Part shown: piece by piece, positions 5,268-5,907 of the stretch | Position numbering within the stretch: the first letter of the stretch is position 1 | How the letters are laid out: each line of letters starts with the position of its first letter | NCBI GenBank assembly: GCA_011605715.1 | Contig: JAAOZO010000117.1 | Location: forward strand, 1 to 5,907 | Direction of reading: 5' to 3' | Source: Nitrososphaerota archaeon | GTDB lineage: Archaea; Thermoproteota; EX4484-205; JAAOZO01 | DNA length: 5,907 bases | The notes under the pieces: model-generated | Told to the model about the DNA's origin: nothing | Database searches by the model: none | The model's input: only the letters and a program-made list of their open reading frames with translations | Translations under genes and position numbers: made by a program

Positions 5268-5792
5268 TCATTGCAATTTACTAAAAAAGGAAACGATGCG
5301 ATTTACCAGCTCTTCCGGTAGCTTTTCTCTATTTGTAGGAGTTACTTCAATAACTTCGCCATACCTCTTAAACTGATTAACGAAGTCTCTGTGAAGGACA
5401 GCGACTAATGGTTTGCTGAGTAGCATCAAAGAATTGATCTTATTCTTAAATTTCTCACTGAAGAACTCCATCTTACCGATTTCATCCACACAAATTATGT
5501 TGCAATTATCAACGGCAAAATCTATTGCCTTAATTGCAACTTCGTTAAATGCGCTTATATTAACACCATACTTTCCAAGTCTTGGCCCAAACTTAAAACT
5601 TATGCTCGCAAAAACTTCTGTTTCTCCTGAGTAGATGTCTTTAACGTAGAATCCAACTCTTCTTCCACTCTCAACAATTTCTGGAGTTACAACACCTCCA
5701 ACCTTTAGACCTTTAGTTTTCAGAAGCTCGACTGTCTTCATGAGAACAGTTGACTTACCAGACCTTGGAAATCCAGTTAGGAAGATTTTCAT
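5268..5792 (-). CDS. THEP1-type nucleoside-triphosphatase
   Basis: A 174-residue P-loop NTPase, the normal size for the THEP1/NTPCR family. These hydrolyse ATP, GTP and other (d)NTPs slowly to NDPs; the cellular role is unsettled. Motifs: Walker A GFPRSGKST at 7-15 (K13, S14), GGVVTPE at 32-38, GRRVGF at 43-48, Walker B IICVDEIGKME at 99-109 with D103 and E104, the family LHRD at 133-136, and TPTNR at 151-155. No signal peptide or membrane segment is seen. The Arg at position 10 replaces a Gly common in this family's P-loop, which should be tolerated. The ATG is backed by a good TATA box about 30 nt upstream and no Shine-Dalgarno site, so a leaderless or short-leader mRNA is likely. It is convergent with UMP kinase; both handle nucleotides, but they are separately transcribed. 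Confidence 0.92.
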   Translation of the reverse strand: MKIFLTGFPRSGKSTVLMKTVELLKTKGLKVGGVVTPEIVESGRRVGFYVKDIYSGETEVFASISFKFGPRLGKYGVNISAFNEVAIKAIDFAVDNCNIICVDEIGKMEFFSEKFKNKINSLMLLSKPLVAVLHRDFVNQFKRYGEVIEVTPTNREKLPEELVNRIVSFFSKLQ

Positions 5793-5819
5793 AACTATTT
5801 TTAAAGGAAAAAAGAAAGA

Positions 5820-5825
5820 TTTAAA
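5820..5825 (-). promoter_or_regulatory. TATA box for the THEP1 gene
   Basis: The palindromic TTTAAA, preceded on the minus strand by purine-rich CAAAG resembling a BRE, is centred about 31 nt upstream of the ATG. Spacing predicts initiation within a few bases of the start codon. Confidence 0.5.
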
Positions 5826-5866
5826 CTTTGGTGTGCTTTATCTTAATTCTTAAAAAGAACTTAAGT

Positions 5867-5907
5867 ATGGAACAACTGGACTTTAGTAATAAGCCAGTTT
5901 GCTCGAA
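5867..5907 (+). CDS. Possible 5' end of a gene running off the window
   Basis: An ATG at 5867-5869 opens a frame with no stop in the 13 visible codons (MEQLDFSNKPVCS). It is preceded by AT-rich sequence (CTTTATCTTAA, 5836-5846) at about the right distance for a promoter. It is divergent from the THEP1 gene. Too little is visible to name a product, and an open stretch this short is weak evidence by itself. Confidence 0.35.
   Translation, partial: MEQLDFSNKPVCS

Noticed and set aside
1..5907. Mobile elements, CRISPR array, integrase or attachment site at the tRNA
   Set aside because: No transposase or integrase frame, no regularly spaced repeats, and no second copy of the tRNA 3' end in the window.

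Overview
The window looks like ordinary core-genome DNA from an AT-rich, probably thermophilic archaeon, most likely of the Thermoproteota/TACK group. The evidence is a two-subunit-type pyruvate:ferredoxin oxidoreductase (PorA/PorB), an archaeal histone, an archaeal/eukaryal-type release factor aRF1, a UMP kinase with a crenarchaeal-looking C-terminus, a THEP1-type NTPase, and a tRNA-Ser with two very small bulge-helix-bulge introns. A histone together with a multi-intron tRNA recalls Thermofilum-like or Thermoproteales-like lineages, but the genus cannot be fixed from this sequence.

Layout. 1-1688 (+): the 3' part of porA, cut by the window edge, followed with no spacer by complete porB, then a T-rich terminator. 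1750-2136 (-): a small, highly charged protein with a coiled-coil N-terminus, not firmly recognised (possibly PDCD5/TFAR19-like). 2286-2501 (+): an archaeal histone, divergent from the previous gene across a 149-bp promoter region. 2732-2848 (+): tRNA-Ser(GCT), with a 15-nt intron in the D-loop and a 17-nt intron at the canonical 37/38 site. 2851-4101 (-): aRF1, whose stop codon lies 2 nt from the tRNA 3' end. 4102-4539: a 438-bp AT-rich gap with no gene I can support. 4540-5229 (+): UMP kinase. 5268-5792 (-): THEP1-type NTPase. 5867-5907 (+): possible start of another gene running off the window.

Functionally the window mixes central metabolism (POR: pyruvate oxidation with ferredoxin reduction), chromatin (histone, perhaps the small charged protein), translation (tRNA-Ser, aRF1) and nucleotide metabolism (UMP kinase, NTPase). 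Only porA-porB is clearly an operon; the other genes look individually transcribed. Initiation signals fit a mixed strategy: TATA-like boxes about 25-35 nt upstream of several single or first genes (leaderless or short-leader mRNAs), and a Shine-Dalgarno-like GGTGA ahead of the internal gene porB. Two genes start with GTG.

I found no mobile element, CRISPR array, defence cassette or obviously new multi-gene system. The most interesting items are the doubly interrupted tRNA-Ser, its tail-to-tail arrangement with the release-factor gene, the unassigned charged protein beside the histone, and unusual motif residues in the UMP kinase.
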